Origin: Armigeres subalbatus | Taxonomy: Eukaryota; Arthropoda; Insecta; Diptera; Culicidae | Length of the DNA stretch: 64,000 bases | Direction: 5' to 3' | Assembly: GCF_024139115.2 (NCBI RefSeq) | Contig: NC_085140.1 | Coordinates: 24,272,035-24,336,034, forward strand | Shown: positions 1-12,000 of the stretch, one piece after another | Layout of the letters: each line of letters opens with the position of its first letter | Numbering within the stretch: the stretch's first letter is position 1 | Position numbers and translations under genes: made by a program | Notes under the pieces: generated by a model | Databases searched by the model: none | Told to the model about the DNA's origin: nothing | The model's input: the letters and a program-made list of their open reading frames with translations, nothing else

Positions 1-3000
1 TGCATTGAATTTCGTTCACGAATCCATTCTAATCTTACTAGAAAACAGATTGTGTTGTACCTAACTTTAGCGCGAGTATACTTGATGGAAGAAAGAAATG
101 GATCAAATTGAGTCCGACTGGAATGTTTGCAAATATGAACAATAAACGAGTGTAATACTAAGTTATACAACGGACAACCTTTTAAATCCAAAGTTTTGGA
201 CCCATTTAACATTTTGGCATTTGTTTCCCTCCTTTTGTGCCATGCAATGAGCCATGTCCCCTTCCCGCGAATAATTGCCCCAAAGAATAATTGATTTTCA
301 CCGCAGCGTACGGCTTGGATGATGTCAAAAACGTTCTATACGGTTCCACTTATACAATGCAGTCATCCTCGGAGTTGCCTTTGTTTGTGTCCCGTCCCGT
401 TTGAAGCTGCTGCGGAATACAGAAATCTCATTTGCATCCAAGAGGTCACCGTTGAATGATTCATTCCTCGACGCAGTAAATGTCGGTAGGAGTACGGTGT
501 GTGCGGCTGTGGAAAAGCATTGTGAGGTATTCCTCTCCCCCCCCTGGAGGCGCATATTGGGACCTGCTCGCCCTGCCACCAGTCAACAAATAAAACCAGA
601 TTTCAATTGAGTAATCCCGGGGAAGATTTGATTTTCCATCGTACAAAAGGATATCGAAAAGCGCAATGATGAAATTCCTTGCCGCTTCTGTCGTCGTCAC
701 CCCTGCTGCCAGTTCAAAACATTCTGGCCACAATCGGTTTCGACAGGTTGGAATAAATTTTTAAAATTTAATAAAACCGGAAACCGGATCGACTTTCACT
801 ATCTCTTTGCATTTGAGAGTGTCGTCCACCCAGCAGCGGCATAGAAGGGGGTCGAGATTTTTTTTTTTCGCGGAGCTTCTAATGCGCGGCGGCTGAGCTG
901 CCAACAAAATCAGGAAAACAAACAACGAAAGGAAGCTCATTACAATTTCATATCGCACCGTTTTATATCTGTTTATTTTCGGGTATCACTCATAAAAGCT
1001 CCGAACATTCCCCGGCAGCAGTCGTTCGAACTCTTTCGCAATGGATGGTGAAATCACTTTGCAAACAAACGGAACAGCTATTCCCCATGCGGAAAAGTGG
1101 GCGGGGAAAGGGTTAAAAGTGTCCATTAGGGTGGAATAACGGAGGGATGTGGACATTTTTAAGCGGATAATGAAACTTTGTTCGCTCATTAGTGCGCTTT
1201 GGATTACTGTAAATGATGTTGGATATTTTTGAAATGACAATTTCAGAAACATTTGAAAATAAGGTTTTCCTAATTAAATTCGTGTTGAATGTTCAGCTTA
1301 TCTGACTTGGTACTTAGTGTTTGTAGGTTCTTCTAATGAATTGCATATGATGAACAAGTTTTCCACAGTCAATAGTGTTTTCCTCTAAAACACGATTATG
1401 AATAGTAAAGAAGGGTTACCATTCGTGTTTTCATCAGAAAAAGGTACTCCCGAAAAATGTAATAAGTCTACTGGACCGCGAACTACATATGTCAGGATGC
1501 GAAGAGTGCAAGGACCCAGATGACCCAAGTTCAAGGACCCCGGCAGTAATGGAGAGGTAGTGAAGCCGGGATCAAGGGTCGCCACAAGCCGTTTGTGTCC
1601 AAGAAATCTTCCGGATTTTTCAATAAAAGGCCGTCCATCAACTAGAGCTAGAACGAAACACTTAGCACAAAAAATCTCGTTTGAACCTTTTCGACTTTAG
1701 AGGGCAATTTATTATGCTCTAATTGAATCCCACCATTTATCTACAGCGCTCCTATCCGTTGGTATAACATCCACTCGACCCTTTTAATGATAATAGACAA
1801 CACCGAAAGGGTTCATTTTCATATGATTTGTAATTAGGACCAGATCTTCACATCTCCCATATTTAACTAATCAAAGAGAAAGGAATGGAAAGCTGATTGG
1901 CATGTGTTTTGTGATTATTCAACAGTGAGAACTTTTGCCAGCAAAACGAACTACAGAAATTGCTCATTTGTTCTAAAAGACAATCGCCGAGTAAAAAATA
2001 ATCAATCTGCTTGGTAGCATTGCACCAGTTACGAGATGCAATGCAAGTAAAAAAGGAGAAAAAGAATTTAGCAACCTAAAAAATCAACGCAACGTAACGC
2101 CGAAATATGGGAAGCACGGATTACGACCAACGATCATAAAAATATATGATGTAATATGAGCTTAATATACAAAATTAATAACTTTTATTGTATCCATCAA
2201 TTCTCTTTTCCACAGAAAGAAAGAGCCAAATTTGGCAACCCTAAGAAAAAGCACCTTTTGCATGCAGGATGAGTTTCCACGGAATAAACCTCACCGAAAT
2301 GACAATGATCCGTTTGCTTTTTGACGAGGTGGACGAGGATAACACCATCAGCAGCAACAGAAACACGAAGAGTTGTGCATATAAAATGTTTAAATATTGA
2401 ATGCAATTTTGCGAGCTGTAGCAGCGCCACTGTACCACAATGGAACCTCGTTGTTTGGAGCCATATTATGCTCGCCGATTTGGCTGAGATAGACAAACGG
2501 AGCCCGTCCGGCGATGGAAGGAGCGACAACCAAGTGTCGTGTCGCCATCTCCGTTTTGGCCACCTCATTTTCCTACAATAGGTTTGCGCCGACGACAACG
2601 ATACGACGGCGATGGCGTACCGACCGAACCGGTTTCCAGTGCCAACCATTGCTGCCTAGTGGGGCCACAGTGGCAGGGAGAATTGTCCGGGAAATATTGT
2701 GGCAAAGTGTGGACTAGCAGCATGTAGTGACGAGAAATGCCACCAACAGAGCAGGAAGCAGGTTTTCCGCAGCTGGCAAGGCCAGTGAGGAAAGGAAAAT
2801 TATCACCACATATATGATGAACTCATTTCCTCCGCTGTCGGCATGAAACCGTCACACTGCGGCGGAGAGACGACTAAAAAGCGGCACGCTGGCTGGATGG
2901 CTGCTAGCGCCTTAATTAGGCGTCTTCATACCAGGTGTTCGGAAACGAGACACGATTTCAATTAAAAATCGTTCTTCTCGAAATGATGCGTTTTTATTGG

Positions 3001-3210
3001 ATAATATGGTATAATTAAAAATAAGTATATCATGAAGAATTTCTAAAGCTTATTGAGTGTGTTTATTTAATATTCATTTTTTGAATATTCCGACATCCTA
3101 AACAGTCGAAGAGTTTCAGAAGATTTTCTAACAAATGTAATGGCCTAATACTTTTCACAAAGTTCATACTGACTGAAAGCCTACTTTATCTGTAAAAAGG
3201 ATAAAGGTTC
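1..3210. other. AT-rich spacer, no supported gene
   Basis: This stretch holds only short, uncorroborated open frames. The longest is a 150-codon minus-strand frame at 2197-2649, which shows no recognisable domain. I see no tRNA, no clear terminal inverted repeats and no tandem array. The segment around 2450-2900 is more GC-rich than its surroundings and could contain a diverged exon, but neither splice sites nor a protein family can be pointed to. Confidence 0.5.
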
Positions 3211-3405
3211 TTATTCGTCTGGCACTACGAACTGCTCCATAAATTCTATGACATCAAGACCCCTGAGCCAGAGAGGATGCCAAATTCTTTGTGTATTGAC
3301 AAATTTCTGCATAGGTGTGGCAGCTAGTTTTCCTTGCTTCAACATTTCCATTTGCTTCTTCCTCTGCTGGGCAAAATGATCAAAATGCACACTATGTTTG
3401 TTCAT
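3211..3405 (-). CDS. Small 64-codon open frame, unrecognised product
   Basis: I do not recognise the product. The frame starts MNKHSVHFDHFAQQRKK, ends EFMEQFVVPDE and is preceded in frame by a TGA one codon before the ATG, so this ATG is the only possible start of an unspliced reading. Composition is protein-like rather than repeat-like: a basic, glutamine- and methionine-rich N-terminal half that could form a helix, then a segment TQRIWHPLWLRGLDVIEF with two tryptophans. No signal peptide or membrane segment is visible. There is no transposon signature around it. It may be a small gene, a retained exon or a processed gene fragment. Functional assignment is not possible from the sequence alone. 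Confidence 0.4.
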   Translation of the reverse strand: MNKHSVHFDHFAQQRKKQMEMLKQGKLAATPMQKFVNTQRIWHPLWLRGLDVIEFMEQFVVPDE

Positions 3406-4413
3406 ATTTCAGTCAAGAAATAATCAGTTGTCTAGGTTTACTAAACTTGAGTGGATGGTCAAACATTGTTTGTTTAAAGAAACATTTACTAACTGTTTGA
3501 TAAAAAAACGATTGGTGCTGTTTAAATCAATAAATGTCTAACAAAAAAAGTGCTTCGAAGCTGAACATCAGATCTATGGTTTCGATTACAATTGAAAATT
3601 AGTCCAGTTCTTCGAAGAGCGTCATACGATGGACTTTGAACATTGAAATCTTAGCCATTTCTTGATGGATTTTATCGTTTAGTTATTAGATCAAGAAAAA
3701 GCTACACTTTTAAAAGTATTGATTTTTAATTATTTATCATCTATATTGTTAAAAAGGTTTACAAAAAGATAAATCAACCAATCTCATTCGAATATCGCAA
3801 GCACAGATATCAAAATTTATCCAACTAGTGGAATTGGCTTCTTCCCTCAGTTCAAACTAGATTTCACGGAAAGCAAACACAGCAGCACAGCAATGAAGGC
3901 ACCAACGTAACACCATCAGCATCGGTCATTGGGATGGATGCTGCTGAGAGTTCAATCATAACTATGGCATCAGTAGCGGAATGCCATCAGCATCATAACC
4001 GGTGCACGCCGTAAAAAAATGGATTATTATTGAAGTTTCAAGAACCTCTGAATTTTTCCACATAAAGTTAGACCAGGAAAATGAGGCACGAGGTGTTTTA
4101 AAAAAATCATCGTCGATTAAAAAAATTATTTTTATTGTTTTTTCTCCAATATTCGGTATAAAAAGATAAAGAACCAATATTTAAGCGGATCTAAAATGTT
4201 GAAAAAAAAAATTTTTAATGTAGTTCAATCGTTTTTGAAGTATTTTTGCGCGAATTACAATCTTTTCTCAGTAATTATCTCCAGTATCTATCCTGTTCTC
4301 TGTTGAATAAAATATATGCAATTCTGTCTTCCAACATTTGCGATAGATGACCTGCCCACTGAAAGGCGCCGTATTTTATAAGATTTATAACATTTTATTA
4401 TTTGGACGTATGA
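3406..4413. other. AT-rich spacer, nothing recognised
   Basis: Poly-A/T-rich DNA with only short frames. No inverted repeats, RNA genes or coding signature were seen. Confidence 0.5.
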
Positions 4414-4702
4414 TCTTCTGCTTCTTAGTCTTATTGGCATTACATCCCCCACTGGGACATTGCCGCCTCAATGCTTAGTGTTCATTCAGCACTCCCTCAT
4501 TAACTGCCAGGTTTCTAAGCCAGGTTACCATTTTTGCATTCGTATATCATGAGGCTAACACGATGATACTTTTATATGCCCAGGGTAGTCGAGACAATTT
4601 CCATACCGAAAATTACCTAGACCGGCACCGGGAATCGAACCCAGCCACCCTCAGCATGGTCTTGCTTTGTAGCCGCGCATCTTACCGCACGGCTAAGGAG
4701 GA
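4414..4702 (-). mobile_element. tRNA-derived SINE, family A (Feilai-like), minus strand
   Basis: Reading the minus strand, the element starts at the right end with a tRNA-like head: an A-box-like TTAGCCGTGCGGTAAG and a B box GGGTTCGATTCCC, an internal RNA polymerase III promoter. A non-tRNA body follows, and the 3' end is AAGAAGCAGAAG-like. The same sequence occurs at 18496-18783 and 50837-51218, so this is an interspersed family with three copies in the window. This copy is the most diverged, and I cannot find a clear target duplication. Feilai is the best-known tRNA-related SINE of Aedes; the name is a suggestion only. Confidence 0.85.
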
Positions 4703-4989
4703 TCCATGACTGTAATTGAATTCTGATCCGAAGAATTAAGGTATTATGAAGAGCGAATTTCGTTTCCATCTGTTATAGTACGAGACCAAAGCTAGTCATA
4801 AACCTGGTTACGTAAGCCGAAAGTAACCTTATCCGTAGTAGAAATGTTTCACAGGAAACGTCATTATCGGTCTCTCCAAGTATTTTGAAGGTAAACTTTT
4901 TTTTTCTAGACCTTCAAACACACCTCTTTAAGCACTACCGCCGCACAAAAAACACAAAACTTATCTCTGTCTCTACACACCATAATGCA

Positions 4990-5231
4990 CTTCATTTTAA
5001 CAGAGCAAACCAGATGGTCCTGGGTTTTGCAGACGAAATCGAGCTCATTGGAAACGATCGCAGAGGATTGGTGTATTCATATGTCTTACTAAAGATGATT
5101 CACCCTACCAATACGAAGTAGATATTTACGGAAACAAATAGCAATAACAGGATATATAAGAGATGTGATTGAAAATGTTGAGGAAATTATTCACCTTGGA
5201 ATGCTTGTGAAGTTGGACAATGATGCCTAGT
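4990..5231 (+). pseudogene. Reverse transcriptase scrap (RTE-like), broken
   Basis: The translation contains NQMVLGFADEIELIGNDRRG, a degenerate FADD box (RT motif C, second aspartate changed to glutamate) in the context typical of RTE-like non-LTR reverse transcriptases. About 100 bases further on, in another frame, ENVEEIIHLGMLVKLDND matches the VVEEFVYLGSLVTADND segment of the RTE-like copy at 6.66-9.02 kb. The order and spacing are those of an RT C-terminal region with frameshifts. It is a dead fragment of a related but different element, and the rest of that element is missing. Confidence 0.6.
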
Positions 5232-5459
5232 AATAGCGTTTTATTAATAAAGGTTTCATAGCACTATTTATTACAACCTTCAAAAATTGTGCAACGACAG
5301 GCATTTGTTTAAGAATTTACAGATAACTGCCTTCAACCGCTTTTCTGGGTTAACACATTAATAAGGTTTTTAAAAAATAAGCTTTTCTGGGGAACCAAAG
5401 ATCATTGCGCAACAAAAGTTGAGTGCCGTACAGAAGGAAAATTTATTAGTAAGAATACT

Positions 5460-5725
5460 CGGTTTAAAAATCTGTTGTCTTCCTTTTACTTCCACTAATT
5501 CGTTTTTTTTAGTATCAACACAGATACGTGTTTCGTCCACCACTTGTGGACATCTTCAGTGTGTTGTTTATAGTCGATAAACAACACACTGCAGATGTCC
5601 ACAAGTGGTGGACGAAATACGTATCTGTGTTGTTCCCAAAAAACGAATTAGTGGAAGTAAAAGGAAAACAACAGATTTTTAAATTGTGTAACATTTTCCC
5701 CTAAGACTCTCGCAAATAATTACTA
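5460..5725. mobile_element. Palindromic element with 12-bp target duplication (hairpin family copy 1)
   Basis: Two arms, 5463-5571 and 5577-5683, are near-perfect reverse complements around a 5-base loop. A roughly 42-base unpaired tail follows. The unit is flanked by a perfect 12-bp direct repeat, AGTAAGAATACT, at 5448-5459 and 5726-5737. A second copy with the same ends and its own 12-bp duplication lies at 58961-59072. It has no coding capacity. Each arm contains the pair CTGAAGA (CTGCAGA in the right arm) and GAAAC (GAAAT) around a GTCCAC/GTGGAC stem. The class is uncertain: a Penelope-like derivative or a fold-back DNA element are both possible. Confidence 0.75.
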
Positions 5726-5737
5726 AGTAAGAATACT

Positions 5738-6240
5738 ACTCTGATCACAAATCACAAAAACCCATCTTATCTCATTGAATTGTGGACCAAACAATCAAAA
5801 TCTAGCCGGAAACTTCAACATACCATTTTCAAACTGCATGGTTCACTTTGAAAACCTAACCTTCTTGTCACAGGAAACTAAATCTGAAGCTAAGGTCATG
5901 CAAACAGCTCTCCACAATATTCGCATGGAGAACTGGGTACAAAAGGATTTAAACATCACCATTTTAGACAATCGCACGATTACCAACAAGAATCTCTTTC
6001 ATCACGTGTCTCTCAAGCAATTCGATAACGAGTTACGAATTTGGAATCTGTTTAGAGAACTATCGGCAGCAGCGATAATATCAATAACAAGTGTTGCATT
6101 AGTACGCGTTCAATTTGTGTTCAGGAAAAATGAACTGAACTCAAGAGCACATTAACAGAACGCGCGTTCAGTTCGAAATACGGAACTTTAAGCAGGCTTT
6201 GAACGAACGAAAATAGTAGTAGAAACTAGTGACAAAAAGA
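5738..6240. other. Spacer with an unrecognised 126-codon frame
   Basis: A plus-strand frame at 5775-6155 begins MNCGPNNQNLAGNFN. It shows no recognised domain, and base composition is as in the surrounding spacer. I list it for completeness and do not regard it as a supported gene. Confidence 0.3.
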
Positions 6241-6322
6241 TGATTTTTTCAGCACGAGTTGTACGTTTATCACACGAGGCTTGCCGAGTTGGATAAATAC
6301 TACGAGTGCTGAAAAAAATCGA
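6241..6322. repeat. Imperfect inverted repeat (stem about 30 bp)
   Basis: GATTTTTTCAGCACGAGTTG at 6242-6261 and the following bases are mirrored by the complement near 6292-6320, separated by about 20 bases. Probably a MITE remnant. Outer boundaries and a target duplication were not found. Confidence 0.5.
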
Positions 6323-6661
6323 GTTTTGCAACGAGTTGCACACGCTGTTTTTTTTTTCGCAATAACGAAAAATGGGCTTTAATATGATAAATCTGTACCA
6401 AAAATTGTACAGTCTAATGTACTTCACATGATCATTCTTGCCAATAAAATATGTTGCTGCAGAAAATACTCAGATTACATTTATCGTGTCACATTGCATA
6501 GCTCGCAAGTCACAAAGCGATAGATTTGCCTTTGGAAAATTTTGATGTCATGTCCATCAAAGTTTTTCATTTATTACGCGACGCAGAGATTACACTATTT
6601 GAACACTTACCCAAGCTTATTGAGCAAAATGTAGTCATGTAACCACTGTTCTAATGTTGCA
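6323..6661. other. AT-rich spacer
   Basis: Nothing recognised. It includes a T-rich run near 6350. Confidence 0.5.
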
Positions 6662-6663
6662 TT

Positions 6664-7086
6664 TTCAACTATAGCATCATCAACGTGCACTGCCCACACG
6701 AAGGGAGACCCGACGACGAGAAAGAAGCGTTCTACGCACAGCTGGAGCAGACATACGATGGATGCCCACTGCGGGACGTCAAAATCGTCATCGATGACAT
6801 GAACGCACAGGTAGGAAGGGAGGAAATGTATAGACCGGTCATCGAACCGGATAGTCTGCACACCGTATCGAATGACGATGGCCAACGATGCATAAACTTC
6901 GCAACCTCCCGTGGCATGGTAGACCGAATCAACTTCTTCCCCCGTAAAAATATCCACAAGGCCACATGGAGATCACCTAACCAAGAAATGAAAAACCAAA
7001 TCGAGCACGTTCTAATCGACGGTAAAGTCTTCTCCGACATCACGACCGCAGTACGAATATTGAATCCGACCACTACCTCGTTGTAG
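6664..7086 (+). pseudogene. APE-type endonuclease domain fragment (RTE-like copy 1)
   Basis: The frame from 6685 starts just after SIINVHCPHEGRPDDEKEAF and runs through DVKIVIDDMNAQVGRE, where the position normally held by GDFNA of APE-type endonucleases reads DDMNA. It then passes IEHVLIDGKVFSDITTAVRI, corresponding to the C-terminal part of the domain that holds the catalytic DH motif. In an intact element this domain nicks the target DNA to prime reverse transcription. The N-terminal third is missing through 5' truncation, and the reading ends at a TAG after SDITTAVRILNPTTTSL. It cannot be functional. Confidence 0.8.
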
Positions 7087-7659
7087 TATTCCTGCGCTCA
7101 AAACTCTAGACTGTGTACAACACGCGTCGAAGTTGAACGCAGCGACTTAACATTGGGCCGCTACAAGATGGTAGACTAGCCCAAGAATACGCGCAGCAGC
7201 TGGAAGTGGCACTCCCAACGGAAGAGTAGCTAGGCGCAGCGTCTCTTGAAGATAGCTGGAGAGATATTCGATCCGCCATTGGTAATACCAACGCCGCTGC
7301 ACTTGGCACGGTGCCCCCGGATCAGAGAATTGACTGGTATGATGGCGAATGTGAGTAGTTAGTAGAAGAGAAGAATGCAGCATGGGCGAGATTTGTGCAA
7401 GACCGCACGAGACTGTGAAGAGACGGAGCAACTGTACCGCGCTAATAACACACGAAAGCTCTATAAGAAGTTAAATCGTTCACGTAAGAGCCACGTGCCA
7501 CAGCCTGATATGTGTAATGACATAAACGGGAGCCTTCTTACGAACGAGCGTTAGGTGATCCAAAGGTGGCGGCAGCACCACGAAGAACACCTGAATGGCG
7601 ATTTGGCAGACGAAGATGGAGGTATGGTGATGTACCTGGGAGAACGCGCGCAGGACATA

Positions 7660-8230
7660 ATTTTACCGGAAGGTGTCGTGTGTCCCATCTACAAAAAGGG
7701 GGATAAGCTAGATTGTAGCAACTACCGCGCAATCACATTGCTGAACTCCGCCTACAAGGTACTCTCCCAAATTTTATGCCGTCGACTTGCACCAATTGCA
7801 AGGGAGTTCGTGGAGCAGTACCAGGCGGGTTTTATGGGCGAACGCTCCACCACGGACCAGGTGTTCGCCATTCGCCAAGTACTGCACAAATGCCGTGCCC
7901 ACACATCATCTATTCATCGACTTCAAAGCCGCATATGATACAATTGATCGGGACCAGCTATGGCAGCTAATGCACGAACACGGATTTCCGGATAAACTGA
8001 CACGGTTGATCAAAGCAACGATGGATCGGGTGATGTGCGTAGTTCGAGTTTCAGGGGCATTCTCGAGTCCCTTCGAAACCCGCAGATGGTTACGGCAAGG
8101 TGATGGTCTTTCGTGTCTGCTATTCAACATCGCTTTGGAAGGGGTAATACGAAGATTAACACGAGTGGTACAATTTTCAATAAGTCTGTCCAGCTATTTG
8201 GCTTCGCCGACGATATAGATATTATGGCAT
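7660..8230 (+). pseudogene. Reverse transcriptase domain, frameshifted (RTE-like copy 1)
   Basis: Successive frames give GDKLDCSNYRAITLLNSAYK (fingers region), GERSTTDQVFAIRQVL, then FIDFKAAYDTIDRDQLW, which contains motif A aspartate FxDFxxAYD at about 7916, then RQGDGLSCLLFNIALEGVIRR (motif B) and finally FGFADDIDIM at 8197-8222, the catalytic FADD box of motif C. Motif A and B share a frame but FADD lies in another, because 7 bases present in copy 2 are missing near 8150. An earlier frameshift separates the fingers from motif A. The enzyme would copy its own RNA at a nicked chromosomal site; this copy is dead. Confidence 0.85.
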
Positions 8231-8279
8231 GTAACTTTGAGAAGATGCAGGAAGTCTACATCAGACTGAAGCCAAGTGG

Positions 8280-9005
8280 ATCGGACTAGTCATCAACACG
8301 TCGAAGACGAAGTACATGATAGGAAGAGATTCAAGAGAAGACAATGTGAGTCACCCACCGCGAGTTTGCATCGGTGGTGACGAAATCGAGGTGGTAGAAG
8401 AATTTGTGTACTTGGGTTCACTGGTGACTGCCGATAATGATACCAGCAGAGAAAATCGGAGACGCATAGTGGCTGGAAATCGTACGTACTTTGGACTCCG
8501 TAAGACGCTCCGATCGAATAGAGTTCGCCGTCGTACCAAACTGACAATCTACAAAACGCTCATAAGACAGGATACGAAAGGATACGGATACGAGACCTGG
8601 ACGATGCTCTTGGAGGACCAACACGCACTTGGAGTTTTCGAAAGGAAAGTGCTGCGTACCATCTATGGTGCAGATGGCGGACGGTACGTGGAGGAGGCGA
8701 ATGAACCACGAATTGCATGAGCTGTTGGGAGAATCATCCATCGTTCACACCGCGAAAATCAGACGACTGTGGTGGGCCGTGCACGTAGCCAGAATGTCGG
8801 ACAGTAACCCGGTTTGAATGGTTCTCAACAACGATCCAACGGGCACAAGAAGGCGAAGTGCTCAGCGGGCAAGGTAGATGTATAAGGTGGAAGATGACTT
8901 GCTTACCCTTCGTAGACTGCGTGGTTGGCGACGTGTAGCCATGGAACGAGCCGAATGGAGAAGACTCTCATATACCGCACTGGCCACTTCAGCCTTAGTC
9001 TGAAT
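8280..9005 (+). pseudogene. C-terminal region of RTE-like ORF2 (copy 1)
   Basis: The frame at 8316-8720 contains DEIEVVEEFVYLGSLVTADN, the usual segment after the RT thumb, then LRKTLRSNRVRRRTKLTIYK and LEDQHALGVFERKVLRTIYG. The next frame continues with HELHELLGESSIVHTAKIRR and LWWAVHVARM, typical of the C-terminal end of this family, where LRWAGHVARM is common. A frameshift separates the two parts. The copy ends close to the AATAAAATAATAAG tail near 9010. Confidence 0.8.
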
Positions 9006-9020
9006 AAATAAAATAATAAG

Positions 9021-12000
9021 ATATTTCTGCTGACTAAAAGAGCTTCTGATGGGTTGTAGCTTGATGACAGGTCTGAATCTGGATTTCTCATTCAGAGATC
9101 AAGACAATACTGACTTGAACAAAGCATGTTGATCACAAGAATGTAGGAGGCTCAACCTTCAAATGAAAGCTTAGGGTGTAACAAAAGAGATTTTTTTTTT
9201 CGCAAAGCAAAATCATTTAAAAAAAACCCCGAACTCTTAATTGAGACAAAATGAAACGCCCCCTAAAAAAAAGAGAAATTGTTTATGGGAGAAGACGTTT
9301 AGGGTAGTTACGGGCCTTGTGACCCACCGTTTCATTTCTTTCTCTCTCTGTAAAAGGCCCATTATTCGCACTCGCGCGTCAGTTCTGTACGATGACCCAC
9401 GAAGAGCGGGAACGAAGAGCGCACAGAACGATGGCGTTGGTAGCGGTCTTAGCATCGATGACGGGGGTTTCTGCATTTGTAGCGGTCTAGCGGCAAACTA
9501 TCACGTGGCCTTTGTCGGCGTCATGTCAGCGGCACTCAAGTGAAATTTTAATAAAATGGATTATAACACTCATTATAACCCAAATGGAAACCCAACAAAG
9601 AAACAGCAGTAACATGAATACAAATTGCCAAATAAGTCTTGGTGAGTGTTCAAATAGTTTGATGGATATGATTTTAAAACTACCCAAAGGTAGATTCAGC
9701 AATCGTTTCATTGATTGTCATGCTGTGCAATATTTCTTGTTAACATGGAAACTAATTGTGTTCTATACCAACTAGAAATTTTGGCAAGAACGATCATAAA
9801 TCCAACTAGCTCATTTTGATGTCGATTTATCATATTCAAGCTCATTTTACGTGATGTTTAAAATTGGGTTTATTTCACTTTTTCTCTCGACATATCGAGA
9901 AAAATTAACGGCAGTATTTTAGAAGATTATTAAATCAAACATTGTTCGTGCTCAATATTTAGATTTGCTAATAAACTTTGTGTATATATATTTTTCGCAG
10001 CTGGGGATTTACTGCAAGGGCCTGGGAATGCAATAATTGTCTTGAAAAGCTTCTGTCAGTGCAATAATACAATCAAATGCTATAATAATATTAACCACCA
10101 AATCTAGTCCACGTGTTAATTACGCCACAATTAAATTAAATTGGATCCTTGCATAAAATTATTCCCACTATCGCATTCTGATGTTTCAGACAGTTGGGTA
10201 TGAGTTCACTTAGAAGCGAATCTGTTGCATGTAGGCCATTGTTGCATTTTGAGCAGTTCTCCTCACCGTGTGGCAAGCGATACTTTTTGCCACTGTTGCT
10301 ACCAAAACAATATGGCTATCATTGGTGCCGCTGCTGCTTTTGCTGTCGCCACGATGGTCGTTGAGAATGGGCAACAACCGTAGGATCCAGCTGGCACACG
10401 GGGATGATTGCATGGGAGGAAAAGCACAACTGTTTCGGAGGTGTGACTTTGTTATCTTTGTTGTACTGTTTCTGTCGAAGTGCTGTGGGACAGTTTAGAT
10501 TTGGTTGGTGACTTTTCATCAGATCGATTGAGGCGAGCAATTGGTATGCCTTTCGATGGCACTCGGTGCCTGCGTACAATCATTGGGTGTGTTGTGTGTG
10601 GAATAAATATTCAATCAATTCACAATGGTCGAAACTATGACTGATGAAGTTGTGATATGTACTGTAAACAAACGAGGACACGCGTTTCGTTGGTAGGTTT
10701 GCTACCATTATTGTCAACTTGTTGTCCTGGTATATGGGCTTTCATATGTTAGAACAAATAAACCATAATTTCTGTCAATTGGCCTAAGAATAAACCTGCG
10801 TCAATCAGGAAAAATTACAATATTGTACGTAGCTATTTGGCAGCTATGAGTTGTAAGTTATAAGCTGTAAAATGAACAAACAGATGTACGCAAAGAACCG
10901 TGATTTCAAGAAAATATGATCTTGCGAAGTTAAAACGAAGTACAGCCTATCTGCCTTTGTCATTTCTTTTCAATTACAAAGGTTTCCTTAAAACTCTGTA
11001 TAAGGAATTGTACACTTATTACGTAAGCAATTGTTCTGCAGTTTTGATTACACCCCCCTTCCTCCCATGTAATATTTCTTTCATACACATATTTCCTTAT
11101 TTATATGGTGCGTCAGAAAACGGCAGTCCCTGTTGTTAACTGTTGTTTTTTGATAATTCACCTGTAAAGAGTTTATTTTAGTGACCTCCCTCGAATAAAA
11201 ACTAAAGTAATATTTTACTCATACTAAACCGTTCCCGAAAGTTCGAGAATTCGTCTAAATTTTCCATCTTCCAATCAATGACAGCAGCTATTCTATCTTA
11301 AATCGGTTGGTTAAACGCACATACCACACCAAGTACCAAAGCAAAAAGCTTCGCTCCATAGTCAAACTTGACAAAGACTTCAAGAGAGTTCCGACATTTT
11401 CATTCCCTTTAGGCAAACCAAAATGTGAATAGCAAAAAATTGTCTTCTCTGTTCATGTACATATCTACTGGAAGTGTAACTGGCAAAGTGTTACTACACC
11501 TCCCTCCCATGCGGTACCGGTTCAACTACTTCCGATCTGAACGAAACGGAAGTCAGCCGCTGAAGGAACAGAGGAAAGGTACCTCGATGACGAATTACCG
11601 GCGAAAGCGGAATCAAGTGAAAAACAGCAACCAACCAGGCAGAAAGGGTGCATATAGTGCTTGACAGTAGCCGATTTTGCGCACTCTTCTGAAAAATTTA
11701 AACACTTTTCGCCTCAATCAGTCCCAACGGGCTCCTTCGGCGTATTTATGGTGAGGCTTGAAGCTGGGAGGGGTGGTGATGGGGGATTGCGAGAATGACC
11801 CAGTGAACAAAGTAGGCGCCAGGGGAGTGTTTGTGCAGCGGTACTAACAGTCGAAAAAAAAAGATTTTAGGTTGTGCGATTTACAAATGTGGAACTTTTA
11901 TTCAATTTCAATATTTGAGCCTTTAGCGTACTCAAAACTGTAGATACAGACAGCATACAGCATCGCAGCTGGTATGGCATTGTAGCTGTACAGTTGGTAA

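Larger units (their letters stand above)
6662..9020 (+). mobile_element. RTE-like non-LTR retrotransposon copy 1, 5'-truncated and decayed
   Basis: The sequence starts inside the endonuclease region of the copy at 46.0-55.5 kb and is collinear with it to the 3' end, where both finish with GCCTTAGTCTGA followed by an AATAAA-rich short-repeat tail, as is usual for RTE-clade elements. From 5' to 3' it encodes part of an APE-type endonuclease, a reverse transcriptase and a C-terminal domain. Compared with copy 2 it lacks about 85 bases near 7385, a block before 7665 and 7 bases near 8150, and has in-frame stops. RTE assignment rests on the overall protein pattern and the 3' tail; another clade of the same APE-type group cannot be excluded. 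Confidence 0.85.

Noticed and set aside
2197..2649. 150-codon minus-strand frame
   Set aside because: No domain, no consistent composition, and overlapping frames on the other strand are about as plausible.
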